Assembly (NCBI GenBank): GCA_937906455.1
Contig: CALCYT010000019.1
Span: forward strand, 1 to 44,804
Source of the DNA: an uncultured Bacteroidales bacterium
Lineage (GTDB): Bacteria; Bacteroidota; Bacteroidia; Bacteroidales; F082
Reading direction: 5' to 3'
DNA: 44,804 nt
Under the pieces are notes generated by a model, which worked only from the letters and a program-made list of their open reading frames with translations, was not told the origin of the DNA and made no database searches. The position numbers were made by a program, and so were the translations under genes. Every line of letters begins with the position of its first letter. Position 1 is the stretch's first letter. Shown in pieces: positions 15,488 to 24,485 of the stretch.

Positions 15488-15820
15488 ATGAGATACGAAC
15501 AACGTGACATTGTGGAGATAAACTTTATGTTTCCAAACGGCACCCACAAACCTCATCCTGCTCTTATTGTATCTAACAACGATCTGCAAATGGAAGAGGG
15601 ATTTTTGTACCTTTGCATGATTTCCTCGAAAGCGTATCATCCGAAATACAATTTCGAGCTTGACGACAAAATGCTGACAAGGCCTATGGTGAAGAAAAGT
15701 TACGTAAAATGCCAACTTTTGGTCGGCAACGTTGAACGCGACATTATCAGGAAAATAAGTAGGGTGAAACTGCCGTATTTTAATGCGATTGTTGAAAAAA
15801 TAAAGGAGTCGATTTTTTGA
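15488..15820 (+). CDS. MazF/PemK-family toxin (predicted endoribonuclease)
   Basis: A 110-residue protein with the CcdB/PemK fold pattern: QRDIVEINFMFPNG at the start, the RPALIVSN-like segment HPALIVSNND near residues 23-32, and VKCQLLVGNVERDIIRKISRVK towards the end, which corresponds to the conserved strand and helix before the C-terminus. Family members cut mRNA at short sequences and are held in check by the upstream antitoxin. Two residues often linked to catalysis (Arg and Thr/Ser after strand 1) cannot be placed with certainty here. The upstream gene ends 3 bp before its start. Confidence 0.78.
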   Translation: MRYEQRDIVEINFMFPNGTHKPHPALIVSNNDLQMEEGFLYLCMISSKAYHPKYNFELDDKMLTRPMVKKSYVKCQLLVGNVERDIIRKISRVKLPYFNAIVEKIKESIF

Positions 15821-15841
15821 TTTACTTCTCAAAAAAAGAGT

Positions 15842-15849
15842 TATTTTTG
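15842..15849 (+). promoter_or_regulatory. -7 promoter box for the chromate transporter pair
   Basis: TATTTTTG followed by CA, 14 nt before the ATG at 15864. Predicted leader only about 8-11 nt. Confidence 0.55.
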
Positions 15850-15863
15850 CAAAAAATTTCGTC

Positions 15864-16421
15864 ATGAGAACGGTTTTTCAGCTTTTCATCACGTTTTTCA
15901 ACATCGGGGCGTTCACCCTTGGTGGCGGCTATGCCATGCTCGAGATGATTGAGCATGCCGTCGTTGACCGCCGGAGATGGATTGAGAGAGACGAGTTCTG
16001 GGACATGATAACCATAGTGCAGATGCTTCCGGGTGTATTTGCCATCAACACCGCCCTTTATACCGGCTACAAAATCAAGGGCTTACGCGGTGCCATAGCT
16101 GCCTGCCTCGGCGCCATCATCCCTTCAATAGTCATCATACTCGTCATCGCAGTGTTTTTCCTCGATTACAAAGCTAACCCCGTGGTCGAACGCATCTTCA
16201 AAGGCATACGTCCATGCGTGGTGGCTCTCATCCTCTCGCCTTCCGTCAAGATGTTTCTCAACGCCAAAGTGACGTGGAAAACAGCCATTTTCCCAATAGC
16301 CACCGTCGTCTTGATTTATTTCTTCAAGGTGTCGCCGGTTTATATCATCCTCGTCACCATAATCGGCAGCGTAGCGTTTGCATTTTATTCACAAAAACAA
16401 TTAAATAAGTCCAAGTCATGA
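15864..16421 (+). CDS. Chromate transporter, half-size subunit 1
   Basis: A 185-residue integral membrane protein with the CHR-family N-terminal motif FNIGAFTLGGGYAMLEMIEH and VQMLPGVFAINTALYTGYKIKG near residues 52-73. About six hydrophobic segments follow. Family members move chromate or other oxyanions out of the cell. This is a short-chain CHR protein; long-chain ChrA proteins fuse two such domains. Its partner (16418) overlaps its last bases, the pattern expected of a paired subunit. The true substrate in an anaerobe may not be chromate. Start is set by the motif and by the promoter box upstream. Confidence 0.88.
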   Translation: MRTVFQLFITFFNIGAFTLGGGYAMLEMIEHAVVDRRRWIERDEFWDMITIVQMLPGVFAINTALYTGYKIKGLRGAIAACLGAIIPSIVIILVIAVFFLDYKANPVVERIFKGIRPCVVALILSPSVKMFLNAKVTWKTAIFPIATVVLIYFFKVSPVYIILVTIIGSVAFAFYSQKQLNKSKS

Positions 16422-16957
16422 TATACTTGCAGTTGTTTTGGGCTTATTTGAAGATCGGCATCTTCGGTTTTGGCGGTGGTTATGCCATGCTCTCGATGAT
16501 TCAGTTTGAAATCGTTGACCATTACGGTTGGATGACCACGACGGAGTTTGCCGACATGGTTGCGCTTTCGCAGATGACGCCCGGGCCTGTCTCCATCAAC
16601 ATAGCGACGTACATCGGCTATACAGTAGGCGGGATATCAGGCTCTCTCGTCGCCACCGCCGCCATTGTGCTGCCATCACTGCTGATGCTGATGTTTGTGC
16701 TTAAATTTCTGTTTAAAAACAAAGAAAACTACATCGTGAAGACCACCCTCGAGTCGATGAAACCTGTCATCGCGGGACTTATCTTCGTGGCGGCGTTGCT
16801 GATGATGAACCCCAACAGTTTCTGCGACTTCGGGCTGCATCAGAACAACATCAGCGTGATGATATGTGCAGTCACATTTGTTGCTGTGTTTTGGGCAAAA
16901 ATAAACCCGATACTGTTGATTTTAGCATCGGGTATTGTAGGTTATCTCGTTTATTGA
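16418..16957 (+). CDS. Chromate transporter, half-size subunit 2
   Basis: A 179-residue CHR-family membrane protein that begins 4 bp inside the end of the first subunit gene (ATGA overlap), so the two are translationally coupled. It carries the same motifs in a different version: LKIGIFGFGGGYAMLSMIQ (about residues 10-28) and SQMTPGPVSINIATYIGYTVGG (about 51-72). The two halves are homologous but clearly diverged, as is usual for paired short-chain CHR proteins that insert in opposite orientation. It ends 2 bp before the convergent acyl-CoA synthetase gene, so no separate terminator is visible. Confidence 0.88.
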   Translation: MIYLQLFWAYLKIGIFGFGGGYAMLSMIQFEIVDHYGWMTTTEFADMVALSQMTPGPVSINIATYIGYTVGGISGSLVATAAIVLPSLLMLMFVLKFLFKNKENYIVKTTLESMKPVIAGLIFVAALLMMNPNSFCDFGLHQNNISVMICAVTFVAVFWAKINPILLILASGIVGYLVY

Positions 16958-16958
16958 C

Positions 16959-18725
16959 TTAAGCGAACAGGCTGTCAATCAATTTACTATAGCGTTCCAT
17001 CACCACTTTTCTCTTCACTTTCAGGGTAGGCGTAAGGACACCTGTCGGCACCGACCATTCGTCGGCGACAAGTTCAAACTTCTTTATTCTCTCGACATCG
17101 CCGAGGTCGTGGTTAAGTTTCTTCACCTCCTTGCCGTAACGTTTGAACACCTCTTCGTTTTTAATCATCTCCTCGTTGGTGGTGTAAGGAATCTCATGAC
17201 GTTTGCACCATTCTCTCAGGAACGTGAAGTCAGGATGGATGAGAGCCGCCGCGTATTTCTGGTTCTCGCCAAGCACCACGATCTGCTCGATGAATCCGGA
17301 AAGTATGAACTTGCTCTCGATGAAGTCGGGGTTGATATATTTTCCGAACGAGGTCTTGAAGATATTCTTCTTCCTGCCTGTTATCTTCAGCAGTCCGTGT
17401 TCGTTGAAGCTTCCGAGGTCGCCGGTATGGAACCAGCCGTCTTTGTCGATGACTTCAGCCGTCAGCTCAGGCTGCCTATAGTATCCCATCATGACGTTAT
17501 GGCCGCGGCAGATAATCTCGTTATCCTCAGTCAGTTTCACCTCTACACCTGGCAGCGGCTCGCCGACGTATCCGACCTCACGGCCGTATTTGTTACGTGT
17601 GGTCACGGCAATGACAGGCGATGTCTCGGTGAGGCCATAACCCTCAAAAACGGTGATGCCTGTCGCGTTGAAGAAACGGCACACCTTGTTCGGCACAGCC
17701 GCCGCACCCGACACTATGACATCGATGTTTTCGAGACCCACTTTATGGAGAATCTTGGTATAGACGAGCTTGTTGGCAATTTTGAGTTTGACATTGTAAA
17801 GCCAGCCTCTGTCTTCAACCTTGTAACGCTCCGAGAGTCGTATCGCCCAATAGAATATCATCTTGGTGATGCCTTTCATGTTTCTTCCCGAGTCGTAAAT
17901 CTTGTCATAAACCTTTTCCAGGACGCGAGGCACGGTACACATCATCGTAGGTCTGAGTTCCTGCAGGTTATCGGCCAAGGTCGCGATGCTTTCGGCGTAA
18001 TACACCGACATGCCTCGATATTGGTACACATAGCTGAGGGCGCGTTCATAGGCGTGGCATATCGGCAGGAAGCTGAATGCCTTGTTCGACCACGGCATCA
18101 CCGAGTGCTGGACGCCTTTCCATTGTCCCATGAGGTTGCGATGCGACAGCATCACGCCCTTCGGCACGCCTGTGGTTCCGGAGGTGTAAATGATTGTAGC
18201 ACAATCCATTTCATCGACTTCAGCCTTACGTCTCTCTATCTCTTCGGTATGCGGATGCTCACGTCCGAGTTGGAGAAGCGTGTCGAAATATCCGTATTTT
18301 CCTCTGTCGATGAAGGTGTAAATCTGCTTCAGCGTGGGTGTTTCCGGCCATATAGCCTCGATTTTGTTCATCACGACGATGCCTTCAAGGATACAAATCT
18401 TGGCTTCGCAGTTGTTCAATATTATCTTGTAGTCAGCCTCACTGATGGTAGGATAAATAGGCACCATGACGGCTCCAATCTGTGTGATGGCCATGTCGAG
18501 GATGTTCCATTCAGGACGGTTATTGCTAATGACGGCAATTTTATCTTGCTTCCCGACGCCGAGTTCAATCAATGCGCCACTGATTATGTTGGTCTGCTCG
18601 ATGTATTCGTCGATGCTATATTCGCGCCATTTTCCGTTGACTTTGCCCGCCAACGCCACTTTTTGGTCAGGAAACGTGGCCTTATAGTGCGGCAAAAGGT
18701 CAAAAACTCGCTTTATGTTTTCCAT
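16959..18725 (-). CDS. Long-chain fatty acid--CoA ligase (AMP-binding)
   Basis: A 588-residue acyl-CoA synthetase of the FadD15/COG1022 type that activates fatty acids through an acyl-adenylate. The P-loop-like motif YTSGTTGVPKG lies at 180-190, VFEGYGLTETSP marks motif 5, and GWFHTGDLG followed by KITGRKKNIFKTSFGKYI holds the hinge and catalytic lysine region. It is cytoplasmic or membrane-associated. I chose the ATG at 18725 (MENIKRVFD), because a longer start would lie upstream of the promoter box at 18765-18772. Confidence 0.93.
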   Translation of the reverse strand: MENIKRVFDLLPHYKATFPDQKVALAGKVNGKWREYSIDEYIEQTNIISGALIELGVGKQDKIAVISNNRPEWNILDMAITQIGAVMVPIYPTISEADYKIILNNCEAKICILEGIVVMNKIEAIWPETPTLKQIYTFIDRGKYGYFDTLLQLGREHPHTEEIERRKAEVDEMDCATIIYTSGTTGVPKGVMLSHRNLMGQWKGVQHSVMPWSNKAFSFLPICHAYERALSYVYQYRGMSVYYAESIATLADNLQELRPTMMCTVPRVLEKVYDKIYDSGRNMKGITKMIFYWAIRLSERYKVEDRGWLYNVKLKIANKLVYTKILHKVGLENIDVIVSGAAAVPNKVCRFFNATGITVFEGYGLTETSPVIAVTTRNKYGREVGYVGEPLPGVEVKLTEDNEIICRGHNVMMGYYRQPELTAEVIDKDGWFHTGDLGSFNEHGLLKITGRKKNIFKTSFGKYINPDFIESKFILSGFIEQIVVLGENQKYAAALIHPDFTFLREWCKRHEIPYTTNEEMIKNEEVFKRYGKEVKKLNHDLGDVERIKKFELVADEWSVPTGVLTPTLKVKRKVVMERYSKLIDSLFA

Positions 18726-18764
18726 TTGCAATAATTTTCGTAAAAAACACTCGTTTTCAAACTG

Positions 18765-18772
18765 CAAATATA
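18765..18772 (-). promoter_or_regulatory. -7 promoter box for the acyl-CoA synthetase gene
   Basis: The minus strand reads TATATTTG followed by CA, about 40 nt before the ATG at 18725. It supports that start over the one at 18767. Confidence 0.65.
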
Positions 18773-18802
18773 CAAATATTTTTTAATACGCAAGAAAAAA
18801 AA

Positions 18803-18864
18803 TTAGCCATCAGCAGTTAGAAACACGTCCTAACAACTAATGGCTAATGGCTAATAGCTAATGA
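18803..18864. repeat. GCTAATG heptamer hairpin between pyrophosphatase and acyl-CoA synthetase genes
   Basis: TTAGCCATCAGCAGTTAG (18803-18820) pairs imperfectly with CTAACAACTAATGGCTAA (from about 18830) around a 9-nt loop. Further CTAATGG units run to 18864, 5 bp from the stop codon of the pyrophosphatase gene. Confidence 0.75.
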
Positions 18865-18869
18865 CTATG

Positions 18870-21068
18870 CTACAGCAAGTGGAAACTCACTGTCAGGCCG
18901 GCCATCACAATTGACACCATCGACATCAGCTTGATGAGGATGTTCAACGACGGGCCTGATGTGTCTTTGAACGGGTCTCCGACGGTGTCGCCGACCACTG
19001 TAGCCTTATGATTTTCAGAGCCTTTACCTCCGAAATGACCTTCTTCGACATATTTCTTGGCGTTATCCCAAGCACCGCCTGAGTTAGCCATGAACACTGC
19101 CAGCACGAAGCCTGTGGCGAGACCGCCTATCAACAGGCCGAGGACACCCGGGACGCCGAGAATCAAGCCTGTGAGGATAGGGACGAGAATCGCGAGGATG
19201 GAAGGGAGAAGCATCTCATGCTGAGCACCTTTAGTAGAGATCTCGACGCAACGCTCATAGTCAGGTTCCGCCTTGCCTTCAAGGATGCCCTTGATGGTGC
19301 TGAACTGACGACGCACTTCCTCCACCATCTTCTGCGCGGCGCGACCCACGGCGTTCATCGTCATGCCGCAGAACACGAAGGCCATCATGGCACCGATGAA
19401 CACGCCGACCAAAACGACAGGGTTCATCAGGTTTACGTTGTATGCTTGCATGAAGTCAACAAGAGTTGCTTTTGCAGCTTCTATGCCATTTGGCAGGTCT
19501 TGACCTACGCGGATGAGTGCGAGTTTGATCTCCTCGACGTATGAGGCGAGAAGTGCGAGAGCTGTCAAGGCTGCCGAACCGATGGCGAAGCCCTTGCCCG
19601 TGGCAGCTGTCGTGTTGCCGAGGGCGTCGAGAGCGTCAGTACGCTGACGCACCTCCGGGTCGAGGCCGCTCATCTCGGCGTTGCCGCCTGCATTGTCGGC
19701 GATAGGGCCGTAGGCGTCGGTGGCTAACGTGATGCCGAGTGTCGAAAGCATACCCACGGCGGCGATGCCGATGCCGTAGAGACCCATCGAGAGGTTCTGT
19801 GCTGTGAAAGCGATATGGAAGCCGTTGGCGCAGAGATATGCCAAGATGATGGCGCAACCCACTGTCACCACGGGGATGGCTGTCGAGAGCATGCCGAGGC
19901 CGAGGCCTGAGATGATGACCGTCGCGGGGCCTGTCTTAGAGCTTTCGGCCACCTTCTGCGTAGGTTTGTAACTCTGTGAGGTGTAGTATTCAGTGGCTTT
20001 TCCGATGATGACACCTGCCAGCAGTCCGACGACCACCGAGAGTGATACCTGCCACCACATATTAGGATTAGACTCTTCTTTGCCGAAGAGGAAGTACATG
20101 ATGCAGAACGTAGCCACGGCGATGAGGATGGCGGCTGTGTTAGTGCCGCGGCTCAACGCGCCGAGGAGCTCTTTCATGCCGGCACCTTCTTTCGTGCGGA
20201 CAAGATATATTCCGATGATGGAAAGAAGCACGCCCACAGCGGCGATGAGCATAGGGGCGAACACCGCTTTGTACTGCATGCCGGCCACTGCCGACGACGC
20301 GAATGCCGATGCACCGAGTGCCATAGTGGCAAGGATTGAGCCTGCATACGACTCATAGAGGTCGGCACCCATACCGGCCACGTCACCGACGTTGTCACCG
20401 ACGTTGTCGGCGATGGTGGCGGGGTTACGCGGGTCGTCCTCAGGGATGTTGTACTCCGTCTTACCCACGAGGTCGGCGCCGACGTCAGCGGCTTTGGTGT
20501 AGATGCCGCCACCCACACGGGCGAACAACGCCTGCGTCGAGGCACCCATTCCGAATGTCAACATCGTGGTTGTGATGATAACAAGATGATTCTCGGCACC
20601 GATGAAATAGTCGAGAACGATGAACCACACCGACACGTCGAGCAAGGCGAGGCCGACGACCACGAGACCCATGACGGCACCTGAACGGAAGGCCACCTGC
20701 AGGCCGCTGTTCAACGACTTACGAGCAGCGTTGGCGGTACGCGCCGAAGCATAAGTGGCGGTCTTCATACCGAAGAAACCCGCCAAACCAGAGAAGAAAC
20801 CTCCGGTGAGGAACGCGAACCATACCCATCCGTTCTGTAAGTCGAACAGACTCATCACAAAAAACAACACCGCCAGCACTATAAACACAATGATGACGAC
20901 CTTGTACTGCTGTTTGAGATACGCCATGGCACCACGTCTGACGTGCGAGGCGATTTTCTTCATCAAATCTGTTCCCTCGTCCTCCTTCATCATGCTCTTA
21001 TAGAAGTAATAAGCGAATGACAAAGCCAAGATTGACGCAGCGAGAACCAAATAAATTACCCAATTCAT
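18870..21068 (-). CDS. hppA: Membrane-bound ion-pumping pyrophosphatase
   Basis: A 732-residue integral membrane enzyme that couples pyrophosphate hydrolysis to cation export. The substrate site includes DVGADLVGKTEYNIPEDDPRNPATIADNVGDNVGD (around residues 195-230, with many Asp) and a second cluster GDTVGDPFKDTSGPSLN near the end. About 15-16 membrane segments are visible. The loop GNTTAATGKG has Ala where K+-independent members have Lys, so a K+-dependent enzyme is expected. A Bacteroides vulgatus relative is known to pump both Na+ and H+; whether this one does is not shown. I chose ATG 21068 (MNWVIYLVLAAS); the upstream TTG adds two residues only. It is divergent from the bifunctional-nuclease gene. 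Confidence 0.96.
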   Translation of the reverse strand: MNWVIYLVLAASILALSFAYYFYKSMMKEDEGTDLMKKIASHVRRGAMAYLKQQYKVVIIVFIVLAVLFFVMSLFDLQNGWVWFAFLTGGFFSGLAGFFGMKTATYASARTANAARKSLNSGLQVAFRSGAVMGLVVVGLALLDVSVWFIVLDYFIGAENHLVIITTTMLTFGMGASTQALFARVGGGIYTKAADVGADLVGKTEYNIPEDDPRNPATIADNVGDNVGDVAGMGADLYESYAGSILATMALGASAFASSAVAGMQYKAVFAPMLIAAVGVLLSIIGIYLVRTKEGAGMKELLGALSRGTNTAAILIAVATFCIMYFLFGKEESNPNMWWQVSLSVVVGLLAGVIIGKATEYYTSQSYKPTQKVAESSKTGPATVIISGLGLGMLSTAIPVVTVGCAIILAYLCANGFHIAFTAQNLSMGLYGIGIAAVGMLSTLGITLATDAYGPIADNAGGNAEMSGLDPEVRQRTDALDALGNTTAATGKGFAIGSAALTALALLASYVEEIKLALIRVGQDLPNGIEAAKATLVDFMQAYNVNLMNPVVLVGVFIGAMMAFVFCGMTMNAVGRAAQKMVEEVRRQFSTIKGILEGKAEPDYERCVEISTKGAQHEMLLPSILAILVPILTGLILGVPGVLGLLIGGLATGFVLAVFMANSGGAWDNAKKYVEEGHFGGKGSENHKATVVGDTVGDPFKDTSGPSLNILIKLMSMVSIVMAGLTVSFHLL

Positions 21069-21220
21069 ACGCAAAATTTTTGATTAATAATTATTTTAAC
21101 TACTCTTTTGTTTTTCCAACATTTCAACCTGCAAATTTCCGAATAATATTTTTCTTATCAAAGAAAAAAATTTAATTTTTATTAAAATTTATTTTTGCGT
21201 CATTTGTCAGAATTATTTTG

Positions 21221-21228
21221 TATTTTTG
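21221..21228 (+). promoter_or_regulatory. -7 promoter box next to the bifunctional-nuclease start
   Basis: TATTTTTG is followed by TAGA and then the ATG at 21233, again only 4 nt away. TTTG at 21194-21197 is a possible -33 box (23-bp spacer). Confidence 0.6.
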
Positions 21229-21232
21229 TAGA

Positions 21233-21829
21233 ATGAATAAGATAGTGCTTGAAGAGATAAGATTGTCGTATTACTCGTCGCAAAACGGCGCGTACGCTTT
21301 GTTTTTGAGCGAAAAAGGCTCGAAGATGAAGATGCCTATCATCATTGGAACCGCTGAGGCTCAATCTATTGCGCTTGCGACGGAGAATCATCGAGGCAGA
21401 CGGCCGCTCACTCACGACTTGTTCAAGACATTTGCCGACATATACCTTATTAATATTAGGGAGGTGTGCATCGACAGGTTTCTGGATGGTGTTTTTTACG
21501 CCCGGTTGGTGTGTGAGAAAGACGGCATGACCACCATCATCGATGCCAGGGCCTCCGATGCGGTGGCATTGGCTCTGCGTTTCCGCTGTCCTATCCTCGC
21601 CAACCGAGATGTGATGGATGAGACAGGCATCGTGATAGAAAGCAACGACATCGAGGAGTTTGACGAAAAAAATCTGAGAAAAGACAATGGAGAAATCACC
21701 TTGGAGCTGTTAGAGGAACAGCTTGACGAGGCGATCGAAAATGAGGATTTCGAGAAGGCAGTGATATTACGTGACGCCATTTTGGAGATAAAAACGGCAT
21801 CGCCGGAACAAAAATCCGACAAAATCTGA
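21233..21829 (+). CDS. Bifunctional nuclease (DUF151) family protein with UVR motif
   Basis: A 198-residue protein with an N-terminal DUF151/BFN domain (about residues 1-135), seen in SSQNGAYALFLSE, MPIIIGTAEAQSIAL and the later DARASDAVALALRFRCPI. A UvrB/UvrC-type motif lies near the C-terminus, LEEQLDEAIENEDFEKAVIL (about 162-181). The plant BFN founder is a nuclease active on RNA and DNA; the bacterial role is poorly known. I chose the ATG at 21233 because the family start resembles MNKIVLEEIRLSYY; the longer reading frame would begin in the promoter box. The nucleoside permease gene follows after 37 bp. Confidence 0.88.
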   Translation: MNKIVLEEIRLSYYSSQNGAYALFLSEKGSKMKMPIIIGTAEAQSIALATENHRGRRPLTHDLFKTFADIYLINIREVCIDRFLDGVFYARLVCEKDGMTTIIDARASDAVALALRFRCPILANRDVMDETGIVIESNDIEEFDEKNLRKDNGEITLELLEEQLDEAIENEDFEKAVILRDAILEIKTASPEQKSDKI

Positions 21830-21866
21830 GAAAACACTTTATTCTGAATACTAAATTCTTAAAAAT

Positions 21867-23144
21867 ATGAAAGGCATTAAATTTCGTTTGATTGTGATGA
21901 ACTTCCTGCAGTTTGCCGTGTGGGGAGCGTATCTGACATGTATGGGAACCTATCTCGCTATCCACGGTCTGGAATCCAACATCGGGGTGTTTTATTCCAT
22001 CCAGGGCATAGTGTCTATCTTCATGCCGGCTCTTGTGGGCATCATAGCCGACAGATGGATACCGGCGCAGAAGACCCTCGGGCTGTGCCATCTCATCTCC
22101 GGTGCCGCCATGCTTGGTGCCGCCTATTACGGCTTGACAACGGGCGACTCAGTGCAATTCGGACCTTTGTTTACCTTGTATTCAATAGCGGTAGCTTTCT
22201 ATATGCCGACATTAGCCATCTCCAACTCTGTGGCTTACAACGCGTTAGACAAGGCAGGGCTTGACACCGTGAAGGCCTTCCCTCCTATCCGTGTTTTCGG
22301 CACCATAGGGTTCATCTGCACCATGTGGATCGTCGATTTGCTCGGATTCCAGCCGACAGCGGCTCAGTTTGCTGTTAGCGGTGGCATTGGAATTGTTCTC
22401 GGATTGTATTCATTCACCTTGCCGGCATGCCCGCTCAACAAAGCCGACAACACCTCGTTCATCGACAAGCTCGGACTGCGAGCCTTTGCCCTGTTCAAAG
22501 ACAAGAGGATGGCGTTTTTCTTCATTTTCTCAATGCTTCTTGGCGTCTCGCTACAGATCACCAACGGTTTCGCCAACCCTTACATCACCAGCTTCGGGGC
22601 AATAGATAAGTATGCCGGGACATTCGGAGTGGAGCATGCCAATATATTGATTTCCCTGTCACAAGTGTCGGAGACGTTGTGTATCTTGTTGATTCCGTTC
22701 TTCTTACGTAGATACGGCATCAAGAAGGTAATGCTCATCGCGATGTTTGCATGGGTGCTTCGTTTCGGATTCTTCGGTCTCGGCAACCCCGGCAGCGGCG
22801 TGTGGCTTTTCGTGCTCTCATGCATCGTCTATGGTGTGGCTTTCGATTTCTTCAACATCAGCGGATCGCTTTTCGTGGACAAGGAGACCGACCAAGGCAT
22901 ACGCTCATCGGCGCAAGGGCTTTTCTTCCTGATGACCAACGGCATCGGTGCAACCATAGGCACTTTAAGCGCACAAGCCATTGTAAATCATTTCGTTTAC
23001 ATCCCGCAAGCGGCAGGCGCGTCACCGGAGATGGTGGCTTCCGGATGGCAGAACGCGTGGTTTGTATTCGCCGCCTACGCCTTGGTGGTGGCAGTGGTGT
23101 TCGCCATCGTATTCAAATATAAACACGACCCATCGAAGATGTAA
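21867..23144 (+). CDS. Nucleoside permease (MFS, NHS family)
   Basis: A 425-residue membrane transporter with about 12 hydrophobic segments. The start, RLIVMNFLQFAVWGAYLTCMGTYL, is typical of the nucleoside:H+ symporter family (NupG/XapB). Two halves are separated by a polar loop near residues 190-215. It would take up nucleosides into the cell. It is followed directly by thyA (2-bp gap) and folA, so nucleoside uptake is tied to thymidylate synthesis. Family call is good; the exact nucleoside is not known. Confidence 0.88.
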   Translation: MKGIKFRLIVMNFLQFAVWGAYLTCMGTYLAIHGLESNIGVFYSIQGIVSIFMPALVGIIADRWIPAQKTLGLCHLISGAAMLGAAYYGLTTGDSVQFGPLFTLYSIAVAFYMPTLAISNSVAYNALDKAGLDTVKAFPPIRVFGTIGFICTMWIVDLLGFQPTAAQFAVSGGIGIVLGLYSFTLPACPLNKADNTSFIDKLGLRAFALFKDKRMAFFFIFSMLLGVSLQITNGFANPYITSFGAIDKYAGTFGVEHANILISLSQVSETLCILLIPFFLRRYGIKKVMLIAMFAWVLRFGFFGLGNPGSGVWLFVLSCIVYGVAFDFFNISGSLFVDKETDQGIRSSAQGLFFLMTNGIGATIGTLSAQAIVNHFVYIPQAAGASPEMVASGWQNAWFVFAAYALVVAVVFAIVFKYKHDPSKM

Positions 23145-23146
23145 CA

Positions 23147-23974
23147 ATGAGACAATATCTTGATTTGCTTCAGCGTATTCTTGACGAGGGCGTTCAGAAA
23201 GGCGACCGCACCGGCACCGGCACCATCAGCATTTTCGGGCATCAGATGCGATTCAACCTCTCGGAGGGCTTCCCGCTCGTCACCACAAAAAAAGTGCATC
23301 TGAAGTCGATAATCTATGAGCTGCTGTGGCTCATCAGCGGCGACACCAACATAAAATACCTGCACGACCACAAGGTTTCGATTTGGGATGAATGGGCTAA
23401 TGCCGACGGCGACCTCGGACCTGTTTACGGAGCGCAGTGGCGTAACTGGAACAACGAGGGCATCGACCAGATTCAACAGGTCATCGACAGCATAAAAAAC
23501 AACCCCAACAGCCGCCGTCACATGGTGACAGCTTGGAACCCCGGTGTTTTGCCCGACGAGCATGAAAAAGACTTTGCCAAAAATGTCGCGGCAGGCAAGG
23601 CGGCACTGCCTCCCTGTCATGCCTTCTTCCAGTTCTATGTGGCAAACGGCAAGCTGTCGTGCCAGCTTTACCAACGCTCGGCCGACGTGTTTCTCGGCGT
23701 GCCGTTCAACATCGCTTCGTATTCGCTGCTGACCATGATGATGGCTCGGGTGTGCGGTCTCGAACCCGGTGATTTCGTCCATACCTTCGGCGACGTGCAT
23801 ATCTACAACAACCACATCGAACAGGTGAAGCTGCAGCTCTCACGAGAGCCGCGACCACTACCAATCATGCGGCTCAACCCCGAAGTCAAGAGTCTGTTCG
23901 ATTTCAAATATGAGGACTTCACCTTGGAAAACTATAACCCGTACGATGCAATAAAAGCTGAGGTTTCCGTATGA
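23147..23974 (+). CDS. thyA: Thymidylate synthase
   Basis: A 275-residue enzyme that methylates dUMP to dTMP with methylene-tetrahydrofolate. The nucleophile is Cys157 in LPPCHAFFQFY. The nearby QRSADVFLGVPFNIASYSLL binds dUMP, and an Arg-Thr-Gly-Thr segment lies near residues 21-24. Relative to the 264-residue Escherichia coli enzyme it has an 11-residue insertion before the active-site loop (PDEHEKDFAKNVAAGKAA). It sits 2 bp after the nucleoside permease and overlaps folA by 4 bp, giving a compact dTMP unit. Confidence 0.97.
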   Translation: MRQYLDLLQRILDEGVQKGDRTGTGTISIFGHQMRFNLSEGFPLVTTKKVHLKSIIYELLWLISGDTNIKYLHDHKVSIWDEWANADGDLGPVYGAQWRNWNNEGIDQIQQVIDSIKNNPNSRRHMVTAWNPGVLPDEHEKDFAKNVAAGKAALPPCHAFFQFYVANGKLSCQLYQRSADVFLGVPFNIASYSLLTMMMARVCGLEPGDFVHTFGDVHIYNNHIEQVKLQLSREPRPLPIMRLNPEVKSLFDFKYEDFTLENYNPYDAIKAEVSV

Positions 23975-24468
23975 AGACAAAAATATCCATAATCGTCGCG
24001 ATGGCGAAAAACCGCGCTATCGGTAAGGGCGGCGACCTGATATGGCATCTATCTAATGATTTAAAGCATTTCAAAGAGGTGACATCAGGACATACGGTGA
24101 TAATGGGTTACAAAACATACGCTTCGCTACCCGGCATGAAGCCTCTGCCAAAACGTCGTAACATCATCATTTCCAGCCATTTGACAGAAGTGCCGGAAGG
24201 CTTCGAGTTGGCAGGCTCCATACTCGATGCCATGAAAATGGTGTTTAATGAAGAAGAGGTCTTCATCATAGGCGGCGGCATGATTTATGAGCAGTTTCTG
24301 CCAATGGCCGACAAACTTTATCTGACCAGAATCGACAAGGACTTCGATGCCGACACCTTCTTCCCCATCATCAACTTCAGCAACTACGAACTCGTTGATT
24401 TACAAGTGGTTGACGACGACCCGCAAATCAATTGCAGCTACCGGTTCGAGACTTGGGAACGGAAATAA
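23971..24468 (+). CDS. folA: Dihydrofolate reductase
   Basis: A 165-residue enzyme that reduces dihydrofolate, the by-product of ThyA, back to tetrahydrofolate. AIGKGGDLIWHLSNDLKHF contains the folate-binding acidic residue (Asp30, matching Asp27 of E. coli). HTVIMGYKTYASLPG and IIGGGMIYEQFL bind NADPH. It starts within the last codon of thyA (ATGA overlap), so coupled translation is likely. A hairpin terminator follows. Confidence 0.96.
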   Translation: MKTKISIIVAMAKNRAIGKGGDLIWHLSNDLKHFKEVTSGHTVIMGYKTYASLPGMKPLPKRRNIIISSHLTEVPEGFELAGSILDAMKMVFNEEEVFIIGGGMIYEQFLPMADKLYLTRIDKDFDADTFFPIINFSNYELVDLQVVDDDPQINCSYRFETWERK

Positions 24469-24485
24469 TTCAACGTTTATAATCA

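Noticed and set aside
15481..15490. AGGAG just before the toxin ATG as a Shine-Dalgarno site
   Set aside because: The spacing to the ATG is near zero, too short for pairing with 16S rRNA, and few other genes here show such sites.
17109..18734. Long open frame of 541 codons on the plus strand
   Set aside because: It lies fully opposite the well-supported acyl-CoA synthetase gene, has no family motifs and no promoter or start context, and mirrors the codon pattern of the real gene.
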